From positions 1 to 34,151 of the forward strand of contig JALOTV010000019.1 of the NCBI GenBank assembly GCA_025457685.1: a stretch of 34,151 bases of DNA. Direction: 5' to 3'. This stretch comes from Opitutaceae bacterium. GTDB taxonomy: Bacteria > Verrucomicrobiota > Verrucomicrobiia > Opitutales > Opitutaceae. Below are positions 13,893 to 22,817 of this stretch, piece after piece (the stretch's first letter is position 1; every line of letters starts with the position of its first letter). Both the position numbers and the translations under genes were made by a program. A model generated the notes under the pieces. It ran no database searches and had not been told where the DNA came from. It saw only the letters and a list, made by a program, of their open reading frames with translations.

Positions 13893-16049
13893 ATGAGCGA
13901 CGTTCGTTTTGATCCCGCCCGCCTGGATGGCACCCGCATCACCCAGCGCCGTCTCCTTGTCGCCACGCTCACCCTGTTGCTCACGGGACCGGCGGTGGCG
14001 TTGATGGCGGATCTGCACTGGCGCGTGGGGATGGATAACTGGAAGCTGTTGCACCTCGTGCTTTTCGCGGTGCTGTTTTCCCTTGTCGCCTTCGGTGCGG
14101 TGCAGGCCGCGGTGGGTTTTTACTGCCGCCTGCGCGGCGGGGACGCCAACCGCATCCTCAACAGCCTCGCGCCCGAGGACGAGGCCCGGCCCGTGACCGC
14201 GCCCACCGCGATCGTGATGCCGGTGTTCAACGAGGACACCTCGCGCATCATGGAGGGGTTGCGCGTGATCTACCGCTCCCTGGAGGCCACCGGTCAGCTC
14301 GAGGCCTTTGATTTTTTCATCCTGAGCGACACCACCAACCCGAATCGCTGGATCGAGGAGGAGAGCGCGTGGGTGGCGCTCACCCGTCAGCTCGACGCCC
14401 GCGGGCGGATTTTTTACCGTAAACGCCGGGTCAACCTGAACAAAAAGGCGGGCAACCTCGCCGACTTTTGCCGCCGCTGGGGCAAGCGCTACCGCTACAT
14501 GGTCGTGTTGGACGCCGACAGCATCATGACCGGCGAGGCCATCACGAAGCTGGTTCGCCTGATGGAGAAAAATACCGGCGCGGGCATCATCCAGACCGTG
14601 CCGCGGCTGGTGAACGGCGAGACGATCTTTGCGCGGTTGCAGCAATTCGCCTCACGTCTTTACGGACCGGTTTTTGCCAGCGGCCTCAATTTCTGGCAGC
14701 AAGGCGAGGCGAATTACTGGGGCCATAACGCGATCATCCGCGTGGCTCCTTTTATCGAGCACTGCTCGTTGCCCGATCTGCCCGGAGCCGAGCCTTTCGG
14801 CGGCAGGATCCTGAGCCACGATTACGTCGAGGCCGCCTTGATGCGGCGAGCAGGATGGTCGGTGTGGCTCGCGGTGGATCTCGAAGGGAGCTACGAGGAA
14901 TGCCCCGGCAACTTGATCGACTTCGCCAAGCGAGATCGCCGTTGGCTGCAAGGCAACCTACAGCACGCCTGGCTGGTGACCGCGCGCGGCCTGCACATGG
15001 CCAACCGCCTGCATCTCGCGCTGGGCATTCTAGCCTATCTGGCCTCGCCGCTCTGGCTGGCTTTTCTGGTGGTTTCGTCCGTCATCGCCTGGCGCTACGC
15101 CGCCACGGGGCTGACGCCGCTTCCGGTCGATAGTTTCGCCCGCTACCTGCCGCTCGATTTCAACGCGCAGGCCTTGCTGCTGTTTGCCGCCACGATGGGG
15201 CTACTTTTTTTCCCGAAGGTTCTCGCGGTCATCGATCTGAGGAACCGTCCGGGCGAGGCCGCTCGATTCGGAGGCTGGCTGCGCTTGGTGGGCGGGGTGG
15301 TGGGGGAGACGGCGATATTCACACTGATCGCCCCCGTGTTGATGCTGCTCCACTCCAAGTTTATCGCATTGACACTCATGGGCAAAGGCGTGGCCTGGGT
15401 GGCGCAGCGTCGCGGCGCCGATGGCGATCCGGAGTGGCGCGAAGCGATTCTGACTCACGCCGGTCATACCGCGGTCGGCTTGGGTTGGGGCGGTCTGGCG
15501 CTGGTCATCAATCCCTTCTTTGCGGCCTGGATGTCGCCTATTTTGCTGGGTATGAGCCTGTCCATTCCGGTGTCGCTCGTCACCGGTCAGCTGGTGCCGG
15601 GGCAATTCGTGCGGCGGCTGGGCTTGCTCGGCGTTCCCGAGGAGATCGATCCCCCGGCGGAGCTGGCCCGTCTGGCCCGCAATCTGGAGGCGTGCCGGCG
15701 GCATACGCCTCCTCTGCCGGAACTCGCTCCGGAATATGGGCTGATGCAGGCCGTGCTCGATCCTTACGTGAACGCCGTGCACCTCGCGCTCTTGCGCGAA
15801 CGCGATCAGGCGCCCGGCGTCGCGGCGGAAGTGCGCTTCGCGCCGTTGCGCGAGCGTTTGCTGCGCGAGGGCCCGAGCGCGCTGGCCGCGCGCGACAAAC
15901 TTGCGCTCATGCTGGATGCCGAGTCCATGGCCATCCTGCATCGCGATCTTTGGTCTTTGCCCAGCGAGCGCCTCGCCGCGTGGTGGCGCACTGCCATACG
16001 TGCCTACAACGTATTGGCACCTGCTCCCCAGACGGCTCTATATCGCTGA
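13893..16049 (+). CDS. opgH: Glucan glucosyltransferase OpgH (MdoH)
   Basis: A 718-aa inner-membrane GT2-family glycosyltransferase that makes and translocates the beta-glucan backbone from UDP-glucose. Two N-terminal transmembrane segments (about 20-40 and 50-75) precede the catalytic domain. That domain has MPVFNED, the ILSDTTNPN loop, the metal-binding LDADSIMTG, the acceptor-side LSHDYVEAALMRRAGW, and the DRRWLQGN (Q/RxxRW-type) motif. Several membrane spans follow, and a cytoplasmic C-terminus rich in RERDQ/RERLL closes it. It is shorter than E. coli OpgH (about 847 aa) mainly at the N-terminus. A good Shine-Dalgarno (AGGAG) stands just upstream of ATG 13893, unusual in this window. Confidence 0.93.
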   Translation: MSDVRFDPARLDGTRITQRRLLVATLTLLLTGPAVALMADLHWRVGMDNWKLLHLVLFAVLFSLVAFGAVQAAVGFYCRLRGGDANRILNSLAPEDEARPVTAPTAIVMPVFNEDTSRIMEGLRVIYRSLEATGQLEAFDFFILSDTTNPNRWIEEESAWVALTRQLDARGRIFYRKRRVNLNKKAGNLADFCRRWGKRYRYMVVLDADSIMTGEAITKLVRLMEKNTGAGIIQTVPRLVNGETIFARLQQFASRLYGPVFASGLNFWQQGEANYWGHNAIIRVAPFIEHCSLPDLPGAEPFGGRILSHDYVEAALMRRAGWSVWLAVDLEGSYEECPGNLIDFAKRDRRWLQGNLQHAWLVTARGLHMANRLHLALGILAYLASPLWLAFLVVSSVIAWRYAATGLTPLPVDSFARYLPLDFNAQALLLFAATMGLLFFPKVLAVIDLRNRPGEAARFGGWLRLVGGVVGETAIFTLIAPVLMLLHSKFIALTLMGKGVAWVAQRRGADGDPEWREAILTHAGHTAVGLGWGGLALVINPFFAAWMSPILLGMSLSIPVSLVTGQLVPGQFVRRLGLLGVPEEIDPPAELARLARNLEACRRHTPPLPELAPEYGLMQAVLDPYVNAVHLALLRERDQAPGVAAEVRFAPLRERLLREGPSALAARDKLALMLDAESMAILHRDLWSLPSERLAAWWRTAIRAYNVLAPAPQTALYR

Positions 16050-16294
16050 GTGGGGTGGGGCGGTGTGGCCGCCAAAGCTTCGTGCTTCGGATCGCACCTT
16101 GATCCGAGCTCTCGCAAAAGGCCTGCAAGTTTGTGGGCTGTAAAACGGGCTTTGCCTTGTCGGGGAACGGTTTTTGACAATTACAAAACACTGGCTCAAC
16201 TCCTTTGCCGTTGCTGAGGTATTTCCCCTGCTTTTTCCTCTTCGACCCGTCGGATCCCGCTTCCACGGATTGCTCAACCCCACCCACATAAACT

Positions 16295-19267
16295 GTGTCA
16301 GCCAAAATTCTCCTAGTTCGCACAGGCCCAGATATCTTTAAGGCTAAAGCCATAGTGGCGGTAGAAACAGGCCTATATGGCAGAGATGTCTCCAGCCTTT
16401 CCGATTTGGAGATGGCCCTGAAGACCGAGCAGTTTGACCTCGTGGTGCACGATGGTTCCCAGCTTGGTGGACAGTCGCCCCTTTCCTTGGCTGAGAGCAT
16501 CCGCAGTCACCAACGCACCGCGCCCATTCTGTTGCTCTGCGAAAAGCCCGAGATGGACGTGATCGTGCGGGCTATTCGCCTTGGCGTGCGCGACTTGTTT
16601 CATCCGCCCTACAACTTGGGCGCATTTTTTTCCCGAGTCGCGGATCTTCTTCAGCCCCGACTCAACGGCAACTCGCCGTCCATCGCACAGCACTGCCAGC
16701 AGGAGATCACCTTTTTCTTGGCGGGAGAATCTTCCGGTCAGACTGCGTCCATCGCGGTTCCGACCGGCGAGGCAACAGGCTCGCCATCGACTCACGCGGA
16801 GCTCGAGCGACTGGCCCGTGAACTAAAGGCGGAGCAAGACCGCAGGGCGGAGATTGAGCGCCGCGTGGAGGAGCAAGCGCAGGAACTCGAAGCCAGGGAG
16901 CGGGCTCTTAAGAACGCGCAGCTCCAGTTGGACACAGAGCGCGAGCGCATCGAGACGGAAGGCCGCGAGCTCGCCGAGCTGCAGGCCGGGGTCGAAAAGG
17001 ATAAGAAGCAAAACGACAAGCGACTCGCCGAGCTGGCCAAGTCCGACAAAACGATCGCCCCCCAGCGCGCAGAGTTGGAGGCCGCGCAGGCCGCGCTCGC
17101 CGAGCGCGAAAGCATCGCCGCGAAAGACCGCCAGACGATCGCGCTGCAGCGCGCGGAGCTGGACGCAGAGCGCGCCGAACTCGCCGAGCTGAGCGCACAG
17201 ATCGAGAAGTCCCGCCTCGGCGCGCAGGAAATCGAGGCCGCTCTCGCCGCCCGACGCGCAGAGATCGAGATGGTCCGCAGCCAGCTCGCCGCCGAACAGG
17301 TGCGCATCGCCGACGAGGCGGAGGAGCTGGAGCAGGCCAAGGCCCAGGCCAGCGAATCGCTCAAAACCCACCAGAAGCGCAACCGGGCGCTTGCCGAGGC
17401 CGAGGCCGCCCTGGGCGAGCGCGAGGCGGCGTTGTTGGCCAACCAGACACGCCTGACCGCGCTCGAAAAAGCCATCACCGAGCGCGAGGAGAATTTCTCC
17501 ATGCGCGAGCGCTCGATCCAAGCGCAGGAAAAGAAAGTCGCCGCGCAGCTTTCGCGCGTTCGCGCCGAGGAGGAGACCTTTGCCGCCCGCCAAGCGGAGC
17601 TGGAAGTGGAGGAGGCGCGTTTGCAGCAGGACGCTAAGCGCGTGGCCGCCGACCGGGCCTCGCTTGAGAAAGAACGCGCGAGCATCGCCGATGCCGAGGC
17701 GGCATCCTTCAGTCGTGCCAAGGAACTGGCCCACGCCGAGGCCATGCTCGGCGAGCGCGAAGCCGCGCTGGCCGCCGGACAGAAGGCGATCGAATCCGAG
17801 CGCAAAAAAGCTTCCATCGCCCTGGCCGAGGCGGCTGCCCGCGAGCAGGCCCTCGCCGCCCGCGAGGCCCAGATCACGGCGGCGAATAGTTCGCTGGCGG
17901 CGGCTCAAAAGGAATTTGCCGAGCGCACCGCCAAACTTGAGACCGACCGCAAGCGGCTGTCCCAGGATACCTCGCGACTGGCCGATGAGGCCGAGGCACT
18001 AAAGGCCAGCGAGGCCAAGACCGTCACCGCCCGGCAGGAAGTCGAAAAACGTGTCGCCGCAAATCAAGCGGCCGAGGCCGCGCTCAAAAAGCGCGAGGAA
18101 GAGCTGGGCAAGGCCCGCAAGTCCGTGGACGAGGGCCAGGCCAAGCTCGATGCCCGCGATCAGCAACTCTCCAAACGCGCCGCCGAGCTTGCCGTGCTGG
18201 AAAAGAAAGCGGCCGAGCAGACCGAAGCCTTGAAGGCGGCCGAGACCAAGCTGGCCGACCAGCGCAAGACGTTGGACACGGAGCAGGGGCGCTTGAAAGC
18301 CGAGGAGACCCGTCTGGCGGCCGAGAAGCAGGCGAACGAAAAAGCCAAAGCCGAGACCGTCGCCGCCCTGGACGCGCACAAGAAGCGCGCCGCCGAACTC
18401 GCCAAGGCCGAGCTCGCGCTCGCCGAACGCGAGTCCTCGCTGAACTCGGTGCGCAAACAGCTCGACGCACGGACACACGAACTCGACGCCACGGCCGGCG
18501 AGTTTGAGAAACGTGCCGCCGCCTTGGCCGAGGCGGAAAAGAAACTGGGCGAGCGCATCGCCTCCGCGGATGCCGCGGACAAGGCGCTCGCCGAACGCAT
18601 CAAGAGCTCCGAGGCCGAACTTGCGGCCGCACGGGCACGCTCCGAAAGCGAACGCGCCCAGATCAAGGCCGATCAAGACGCCCTCGCCGCCCAGCGTGCC
18701 ACGCTGGAATCTGCCAAAACCGCCCATGCCGCCGCCGCCAAGGCCTTGGCCGAGCGTGAGCAGGCCCTGTCCACCCGCGAGGCTGAGGTTTCCAAGCGTG
18801 CAAGCGCGGTCGAGGCCGCGGCGCAAAAAAACACCCAGCTATCCAGCCAGCTCGAAAGCCGCGCCAAGGTCCTCGACGAACGAGACAAACGCCTCGACGC
18901 GCGGGTGGCCGCCGTCGGCGAGACCGAACAGCAGCTCGCCGCGGAAAAGAAGCAGCTCGCCGCTGAGCGCTCGCGGATCGAGGCCGATTCGGCCGGCGTC
19001 GAGGAAGCCAGCCACGAGATCCTGGCCCGCGAGAAGAAACTCAAGCAAAGCAGCGACCAAATCGCGCTCCTCCAGGCGGAGATCGACGCCGGACTGGCCG
19101 AGTTGGAAACCGCGCGCGCCGCCCTCGCCAAAGAGCGGTCCGCCTTGGAAAAATCCCGCGTCGAACACCAAGTGGAGCGCGAGGCCTTCGAGGCGGAGTG
19201 CGCCGTGCTCAAAAATCGCGAAAAGGCCTTTGAGGATCGCCGCAAAAAACTGCTCGAAGCACTTTAA
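16295..19267 (+). CDS. Degenerate receiver domain fused to a very long coiled coil
   Basis: A 990-aa protein. Residues 1 to about 125 look like a response-regulator receiver fold: KILLVRTGP strand, FDLVVHDGS with the Asp at the phosphorylation position, APILLLCEKP, and a final AIRLGVRDLFHPPYNLGAFF. The acidic pair after strand 1 and the conserved lysine (here Pro in HPPY) are missing, so phosphorylation is doubtful. From about 165 to 985 it is almost pure Ala/Glu/Lys/Arg heptad coiled coil with loosely repeating units such as AEAALGEREAAL and AEAMLGEREAAL. It has no signal peptide or membrane span. The start is GTG 16295 (MSAKIL). The PilM-like gene follows after 60 bp. The family is not one I can name; a scaffold or cytoskeleton-like role at the envelope is a guess. 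Confidence 0.8.
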   Translation: MSAKILLVRTGPDIFKAKAIVAVETGLYGRDVSSLSDLEMALKTEQFDLVVHDGSQLGGQSPLSLAESIRSHQRTAPILLLCEKPEMDVIVRAIRLGVRDLFHPPYNLGAFFSRVADLLQPRLNGNSPSIAQHCQQEITFFLAGESSGQTASIAVPTGEATGSPSTHAELERLARELKAEQDRRAEIERRVEEQAQELEARERALKNAQLQLDTERERIETEGRELAELQAGVEKDKKQNDKRLAELAKSDKTIAPQRAELEAAQAALAERESIAAKDRQTIALQRAELDAERAELAELSAQIEKSRLGAQEIEAALAARRAEIEMVRSQLAAEQVRIADEAEELEQAKAQASESLKTHQKRNRALAEAEAALGEREAALLANQTRLTALEKAITEREENFSMRERSIQAQEKKVAAQLSRVRAEEETFAARQAELEVEEARLQQDAKRVAADRASLEKERASIADAEAASFSRAKELAHAEAMLGEREAALAAGQKAIESERKKASIALAEAAAREQALAAREAQITAANSSLAAAQKEFAERTAKLETDRKRLSQDTSRLADEAEALKASEAKTVTARQEVEKRVAANQAAEAALKKREEELGKARKSVDEGQAKLDARDQQLSKRAAELAVLEKKAAEQTEALKAAETKLADQRKTLDTEQGRLKAEETRLAAEKQANEKAKAETVAALDAHKKRAAELAKAELALAERESSLNSVRKQLDARTHELDATAGEFEKRAAALAEAEKKLGERIASADAADKALAERIKSSEAELAAARARSESERAQIKADQDALAAQRATLESAKTAHAAAAKALAEREQALSTREAEVSKRASAVEAAAQKNTQLSSQLESRAKVLDERDKRLDARVAAVGETEQQLAAEKKQLAAERSRIEADSAGVEEASHEILAREKKLKQSSDQIALLQAEIDAGLAELETARAALAKERSALEKSRVEHQVEREAFEAECAVLKNREKAFEDRRKKLLEAL

Positions 19268-19327
19268 GTGTCCACTTTTCGACCCCTTTCTGTATCCAGC
19301 CACCACCCCAGACTTCACGTTTAACCC

Positions 19328-21328
19328 ATGTCCAACCCCTCCGCTTCTCCGCTCGCATTCGCCGAACTCGCACCGCACTCGATCCAGATCGCCGTGCTGT
19401 CGGGTAATAAAGTCGTCGCGGCTCGCGCCTTCTCCCTCGATGCCAAGGCGGACTTGGCCGCGTTCGTTTCCGAAAATCAGCTGACGTGCCTCGTCCGGGC
19501 CTCGGTGATAGGCATCAAGAATTTTGTCCACCGTTCCGGCGAGGCGGAATCTGGTGCGGTGCGTCAGCCGGGCGCGCTCCAGGCGCACGCCGCCAAGTTG
19601 CCGCACGGGTTCGACGGCGTCCCTCTGGCCGTGGCCGTGGATGCGGCCTCCGGCGGCGCACCCGATGCCGCCCGCGTGACGCCTTGGGTGCTGGCGGCGG
19701 TCGACGCCGCCAGTGTCGCCAACGCCCGCGATTTCCTGCAGGCCGCAGGTTTGGTCACTGCGGAAATCACCGTCGCGGCCACGGCGCATGTGGGCGCTGT
19801 GGCGACAGGTCTGCCCGCCGGGCAAACCGCGCTCGTGCTCATTCCCGGCGAAGACAGCGCCCAGTTGGTCTGGGTGACTGGCGAGGGCGTGCAGGCCGTG
19901 TCCGCCGCTCCGGTGGGTTTTGGCAAAATCTACGAGGCCGTGCAGCTGGGGCTCGGGCTCAAGTTCAAAGCTGCCGCCGGCAAACTCTTCTACAACGAGA
20001 GTTACGATTTCTCGGATGCGGCCGCCAAGATTGCCGGTATCCTTGCGGACCAGCTAAAGCCCGCTTTGGAAAATCGCCGCGCCACCCACCTTCACCTGGC
20101 GGGTCTCGTGCCCAGCCAGGCGTGGCTGGCCAAGTCTCTCTCCGCTTCGCTGGGCATGAGCGCATGGTCGCCCGTGGTCGGCAACCAAGCGTCGCGCTCG
20201 GGTCTGGATGTCGAGGCGGGCCTCCTCACCGCGGCCACGTCCGGTTTGCTGAAGCTCGCCGCGGCCGGCTCCGGCAATTCCGCCTGGGTTCAATCCAGTC
20301 TCGAAACTCTTGCCGCCGCTCGCCCACGCACCGCCGCGCCTTTCCCTGCGGCCGCCGCCGTCCCTGAGCCCCGTCCCAAACCCGTGCTGCGCCCCGCGCC
20401 CGCTCCGGCTCCGATCGAGGAGGTGCAAGTCCAGGCGGCCGCGCCATCTGCCGTCCAGGCCCCCAGAAAGAGCAACAAGGGCCCCGTCCTGATCGCCACC
20501 ACGGTGGGCGTCGTGGCCGCGGTGGTGGGCCTCGCCGCCTACTTCCGTCGTCCGCCCGAGCTGCCCGCCGATCGCGCGGCCACGCCCGCCGTGAGTCCCG
20601 CGGCCACGCCTGCGCCCGAGGCTGCCAAGCCCGCGCCCGCCCCTGTCGCCACCGCACCGGCTCCGGTGGTCGCGCCCGCCCCCGCCGCGATCGTCTCGTC
20701 GGATCTGTCCTCCGCCGACGCTCGGCGCTTTGGCAACGAGCGCTATCGTTTCGAGGTCACCGAAAAGGGTTTCATCCAAGCATTGGCGTCCAGCCGTGAC
20801 GAAGTGTTGGTGGAATCCGCCGCCGGCATCAGCCTGCAAGGCAGCTACGTGGGCACCGATGGTCGCCGCAAGTGGTTCAATGTCGGAGGCGTTGACGACA
20901 TCGGCTACCAGGCGACGGTGAACAAGACGGTCAGGGACGGGGTGACGGTGTTTGACGTGAAGGTCACCCACCCACGCTTCGAACTCGCGCAGACGTTCTC
21001 CTGCCTGCCCGATTCCATCAAGGTGTCGGCCAAGTTCACGCCCATCAACCTCCGCGATCCCCGCGGCGTGATCGCCGCCGTGCACTCGGTCCGCCTCTCG
21101 CCCGTGGCGCTGAATCCCTCGCTGCGCATGCGTGCGACAAGCGATGGCTTCGCCTACGCGATGAAGGCCGGCACGCTGCGCATCAACCATGACAACGTCA
21201 CATGGGCGCGTGATGGCGCGGATGGACGCCAGACCATCATCGCGGGCGAGAACGGCGCCGCCTTCCACTTCACCGAGACCACCGAGGCTTCGCGCAACAC
21301 GCTCAACTACGAGATCGTGCTGCCCTGA
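19328..21328 (+). CDS. PilM-like actin-fold protein with a transmembrane span and periplasmic domain
   Basis: A 666-aa protein. Residues 1-330 resemble the actin/ASKHA-fold cytoplasmic domain of PilM/GspL-type proteins: an FAELAPHSIQIAVL opening, an internal duplicated strand layout, and VGFGKIYEAVQLGLGLKF plus DVEAGLLTAATSG segments. This similarity is recognised by pattern and is not certain. A Pro/Ala-rich linker (about 335-382) leads to one transmembrane segment (386-405, PVLIATTVGVVAAVVGLAAY). A second Pro/Ala linker follows, then a C-terminal beta-rich domain (460-666) presumably in the periplasm. The layout resembles GspL, but no pilin or secretion genes are nearby. It probably works with the coiled-coil protein upstream. 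A strong terminator follows. Confidence 0.75.
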   Translation: MSNPSASPLAFAELAPHSIQIAVLSGNKVVAARAFSLDAKADLAAFVSENQLTCLVRASVIGIKNFVHRSGEAESGAVRQPGALQAHAAKLPHGFDGVPLAVAVDAASGGAPDAARVTPWVLAAVDAASVANARDFLQAAGLVTAEITVAATAHVGAVATGLPAGQTALVLIPGEDSAQLVWVTGEGVQAVSAAPVGFGKIYEAVQLGLGLKFKAAAGKLFYNESYDFSDAAAKIAGILADQLKPALENRRATHLHLAGLVPSQAWLAKSLSASLGMSAWSPVVGNQASRSGLDVEAGLLTAATSGLLKLAAAGSGNSAWVQSSLETLAAARPRTAAPFPAAAAVPEPRPKPVLRPAPAPAPIEEVQVQAAAPSAVQAPRKSNKGPVLIATTVGVVAAVVGLAAYFRRPPELPADRAATPAVSPAATPAPEAAKPAPAPVATAPAPVVAPAPAAIVSSDLSSADARRFGNERYRFEVTEKGFIQALASSRDEVLVESAAGISLQGSYVGTDGRRKWFNVGGVDDIGYQATVNKTVRDGVTVFDVKVTHPRFELAQTFSCLPDSIKVSAKFTPINLRDPRGVIAAVHSVRLSPVALNPSLRMRATSDGFAYAMKAGTLRINHDNVTWARDGADGRQTIIAGENGAAFHFTETTEASRNTLNYEIVLP

Positions 21329-21361
21329 TGTGGCAGCCGTGCAGGTTCGTCTAAGCGCTCA

Positions 21362-21392
21362 AGGCCGGCTCCCACGGGAGCCGGCCTATTTT
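21362..21392 (+). terminator. Rho-independent terminator after the PilM-like gene
   Basis: A perfect inverted repeat aggccggctccc/gggagccggcct (at least 11 bp, short loop) is followed by ATTTTG. It separates the coiled-coil/PilM-like unit from psd. Confidence 0.85.
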
Positions 21393-21463
21393 GTGCCCGC
21401 GGTCCGGCGGCCGAGGCTTTTTGCTTTTCGTCGGGCCTGCGGCGAGGCCTCCTGACGGGCAGC

Positions 21464-22375
21464 ATGGCCCAAGAACCCATCATTTTTTTCAATCGTCGCA
21501 CCGGCCGCGTGGAGACCGAGCGCATTTACGGCGAGGCGTGGCTGCGTTTTATCTACGGGGGAAATCCGTTCGCGCGTTTGAGCCTTTTCGCCGTCGTGCG
21601 CCGCGCGTGGTTTTCCGCCTGGTATGGCTGGCGAATGAATCGCCGGGCGAGTGCCGCCAAGGTGCTGCCTTTCGTGGTCGATTACGGGCTCGACGCGGAA
21701 GAATTTGCCAAGCCCGCGACCGCTTACCGCACGTTTAACGAGTTTTTCTACCGTCGTCTGAAGTCCGAGGCGCGCCCGATCGCGCCTGGCGACGAGGTGG
21801 CGGTGTTTCCGGCGGACGGCCGGCATCTGGCGTATCCAAATGTGGATACGGCGGATGGTTTTTATGCGAAGGGGAAAAAGTTCACTCTCGCGGCCTTGTT
21901 GGGCGGCGAAGAGCTCGGGGCCGAATTCGCCGGTGGCTCGATGCTGATCTCACGCCTGTGCCCGGTCGATTATCACCGCTTCCACTTCCCCGTGGCGGGC
22001 ACGCCGACCGACGCGGCACAGATCAACGGCTGGCTCTACTCGGTGAGCCCCCTCGCGCTGCGCTTGAACCCCGGCTACCTCACCGAAAACAAACGCATGG
22101 TCACGCTGGTGGATTCACCGCGCTTCGGCCGCGTGGCGGTTCTCGAGGTCGGTGCGACGATGGTCGGCGCCATTCTGCAGAGCTTTACGCCCGGCGCGGC
22201 GGTGGCGAAGGGGGAACTCAAAGGCATGTTCGCTTTTGGCGGTTCATGCGTGATCACGGTTTTCGCCAAGGGACGCATCCAGTTTGACCCTGACCTCATC
22301 GAGCATGGCGCTCAGCAGCGCGAAGTCTACGCGCGCATGGGAGAACGCATGGGCGTGGCAGTGGCCAAACCCTAA
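21464..22375 (+). CDS. psd: Phosphatidylserine decarboxylase
   Basis: A 303-aa proenzyme that makes phosphatidylethanolamine. The catalytic Asp lies in FPADGR (D118), the histidines in DYHRFHFPVAG (H171/H174), and the self-cleavage site is FGGS at Gly260-Ser261, where the new N-terminal serine becomes the pyruvoyl group. The N-terminal region with FIYGGNPFARLS and FNEFFYRRLK is typical of the longer branch of bacterial Psd found in Chlamydiae, Clostridia and relatives. The beta chain would be about 260 aa and the alpha chain about 43 aa. No pssA is adjacent. Confidence 0.93.
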   Translation: MAQEPIIFFNRRTGRVETERIYGEAWLRFIYGGNPFARLSLFAVVRRAWFSAWYGWRMNRRASAAKVLPFVVDYGLDAEEFAKPATAYRTFNEFFYRRLKSEARPIAPGDEVAVFPADGRHLAYPNVDTADGFYAKGKKFTLAALLGGEELGAEFAGGSMLISRLCPVDYHRFHFPVAGTPTDAAQINGWLYSVSPLALRLNPGYLTENKRMVTLVDSPRFGRVAVLEVGATMVGAILQSFTPGAAVAKGELKGMFAFGGSCVITVFAKGRIQFDPDLIEHGAQQREVYARMGERMGVAVAKP

Positions 22376-22401
22376 GAGCTGTCGCGATTAGCGTCCGTCC
22401 C

Positions 22402-22452
22402 CGCGAACTTGCCCGCGCCTCCACGAGGCAAGGGCGAGGACGTGAGTTCGCG
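22402..22452. terminator. Large inverted repeat between convergent psd and HPt genes
   Basis: An 8-bp outer stem (cgcgaact/agttcgcg) encloses a cttgcc/ggcaag stem. It lies in the 79-bp gap between two convergent genes and may act as a bidirectional terminator or mRNA end stabiliser. It has no T run on either strand. Confidence 0.45.
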
Positions 22453-22454
22453 CA

Positions 22455-22817
22455 TCAAGCGAGAAGCGGTTGGAGTGCCTGCTTGGCCCGAACGAAGGCC
22501 GCTTGGAGCTCGTCGAGTTCGGAATCCAGCTCACTCAGCGGCGAAACCTTGGCGCGGTGCTCGATCTTTTCCGATAGATTCTTCATCTCGACCGCGCCCA
22601 CGTTGGCCGAACTGCCCTTGATGGTGTGTGCGCTGCGCACGTAGAGGGCTCGGTCGTCCGAGGCACGCGCTCCCTTGAGATCGGCGATGCGCTGGGGCAC
22701 ATCTTCGAGGTATATGCCGATGATCTCGCGCAGAAAGGTGTCATCACCCTCATCACCCAAGGCGCGCAAATTCTCGATGGCTTCTTGATCGATGATGACG
22801 GCGGGAGATTGGGACAT
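22455..22817 (-). CDS. Histidine phosphotransfer (HPt) domain protein
   Basis: A 120-aa stand-alone HPt protein: a four-helix bundle that relays phosphate between receiver domains. The phospho-acceptor is H64 in RSAHTIKGSSANVGA, the classic HPt motif, preceded by FLREIIGIYLEDVPQRI. No kinase or response regulator is adjacent, so its partners are elsewhere. The nearest receiver-like domain is the degenerate one at 16295. Upstream of its start lies a G-rich tract on the opposite strand. Confidence 0.9.
   Translation of the reverse strand: MSQSPAVIIDQEAIENLRALGDEGDDTFLREIIGIYLEDVPQRIADLKGARASDDRALYVRSAHTIKGSSANVGAVEMKNLSEKIEHRAKVSPLSELDSELDELQAAFVRAKQALQPLLA

Noticed and set aside
16050-16294. 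Promoter with TTGACA at 16174 upstream of the coiled-coil gene
   Set aside because: No acceptable -10 box is present at 16-18 bp spacing, so I did not annotate it. The 245-bp gap shows nothing else clear.
16792-17908. Two 361-codon minus-strand ORFs opposite the coiled-coil gene
   Set aside because: They are low-complexity Ser/Ala/Arg or Leu/Gly translations of the repetitive Ala/Glu/Lys coding sequence. The plus frame has clear heptads.
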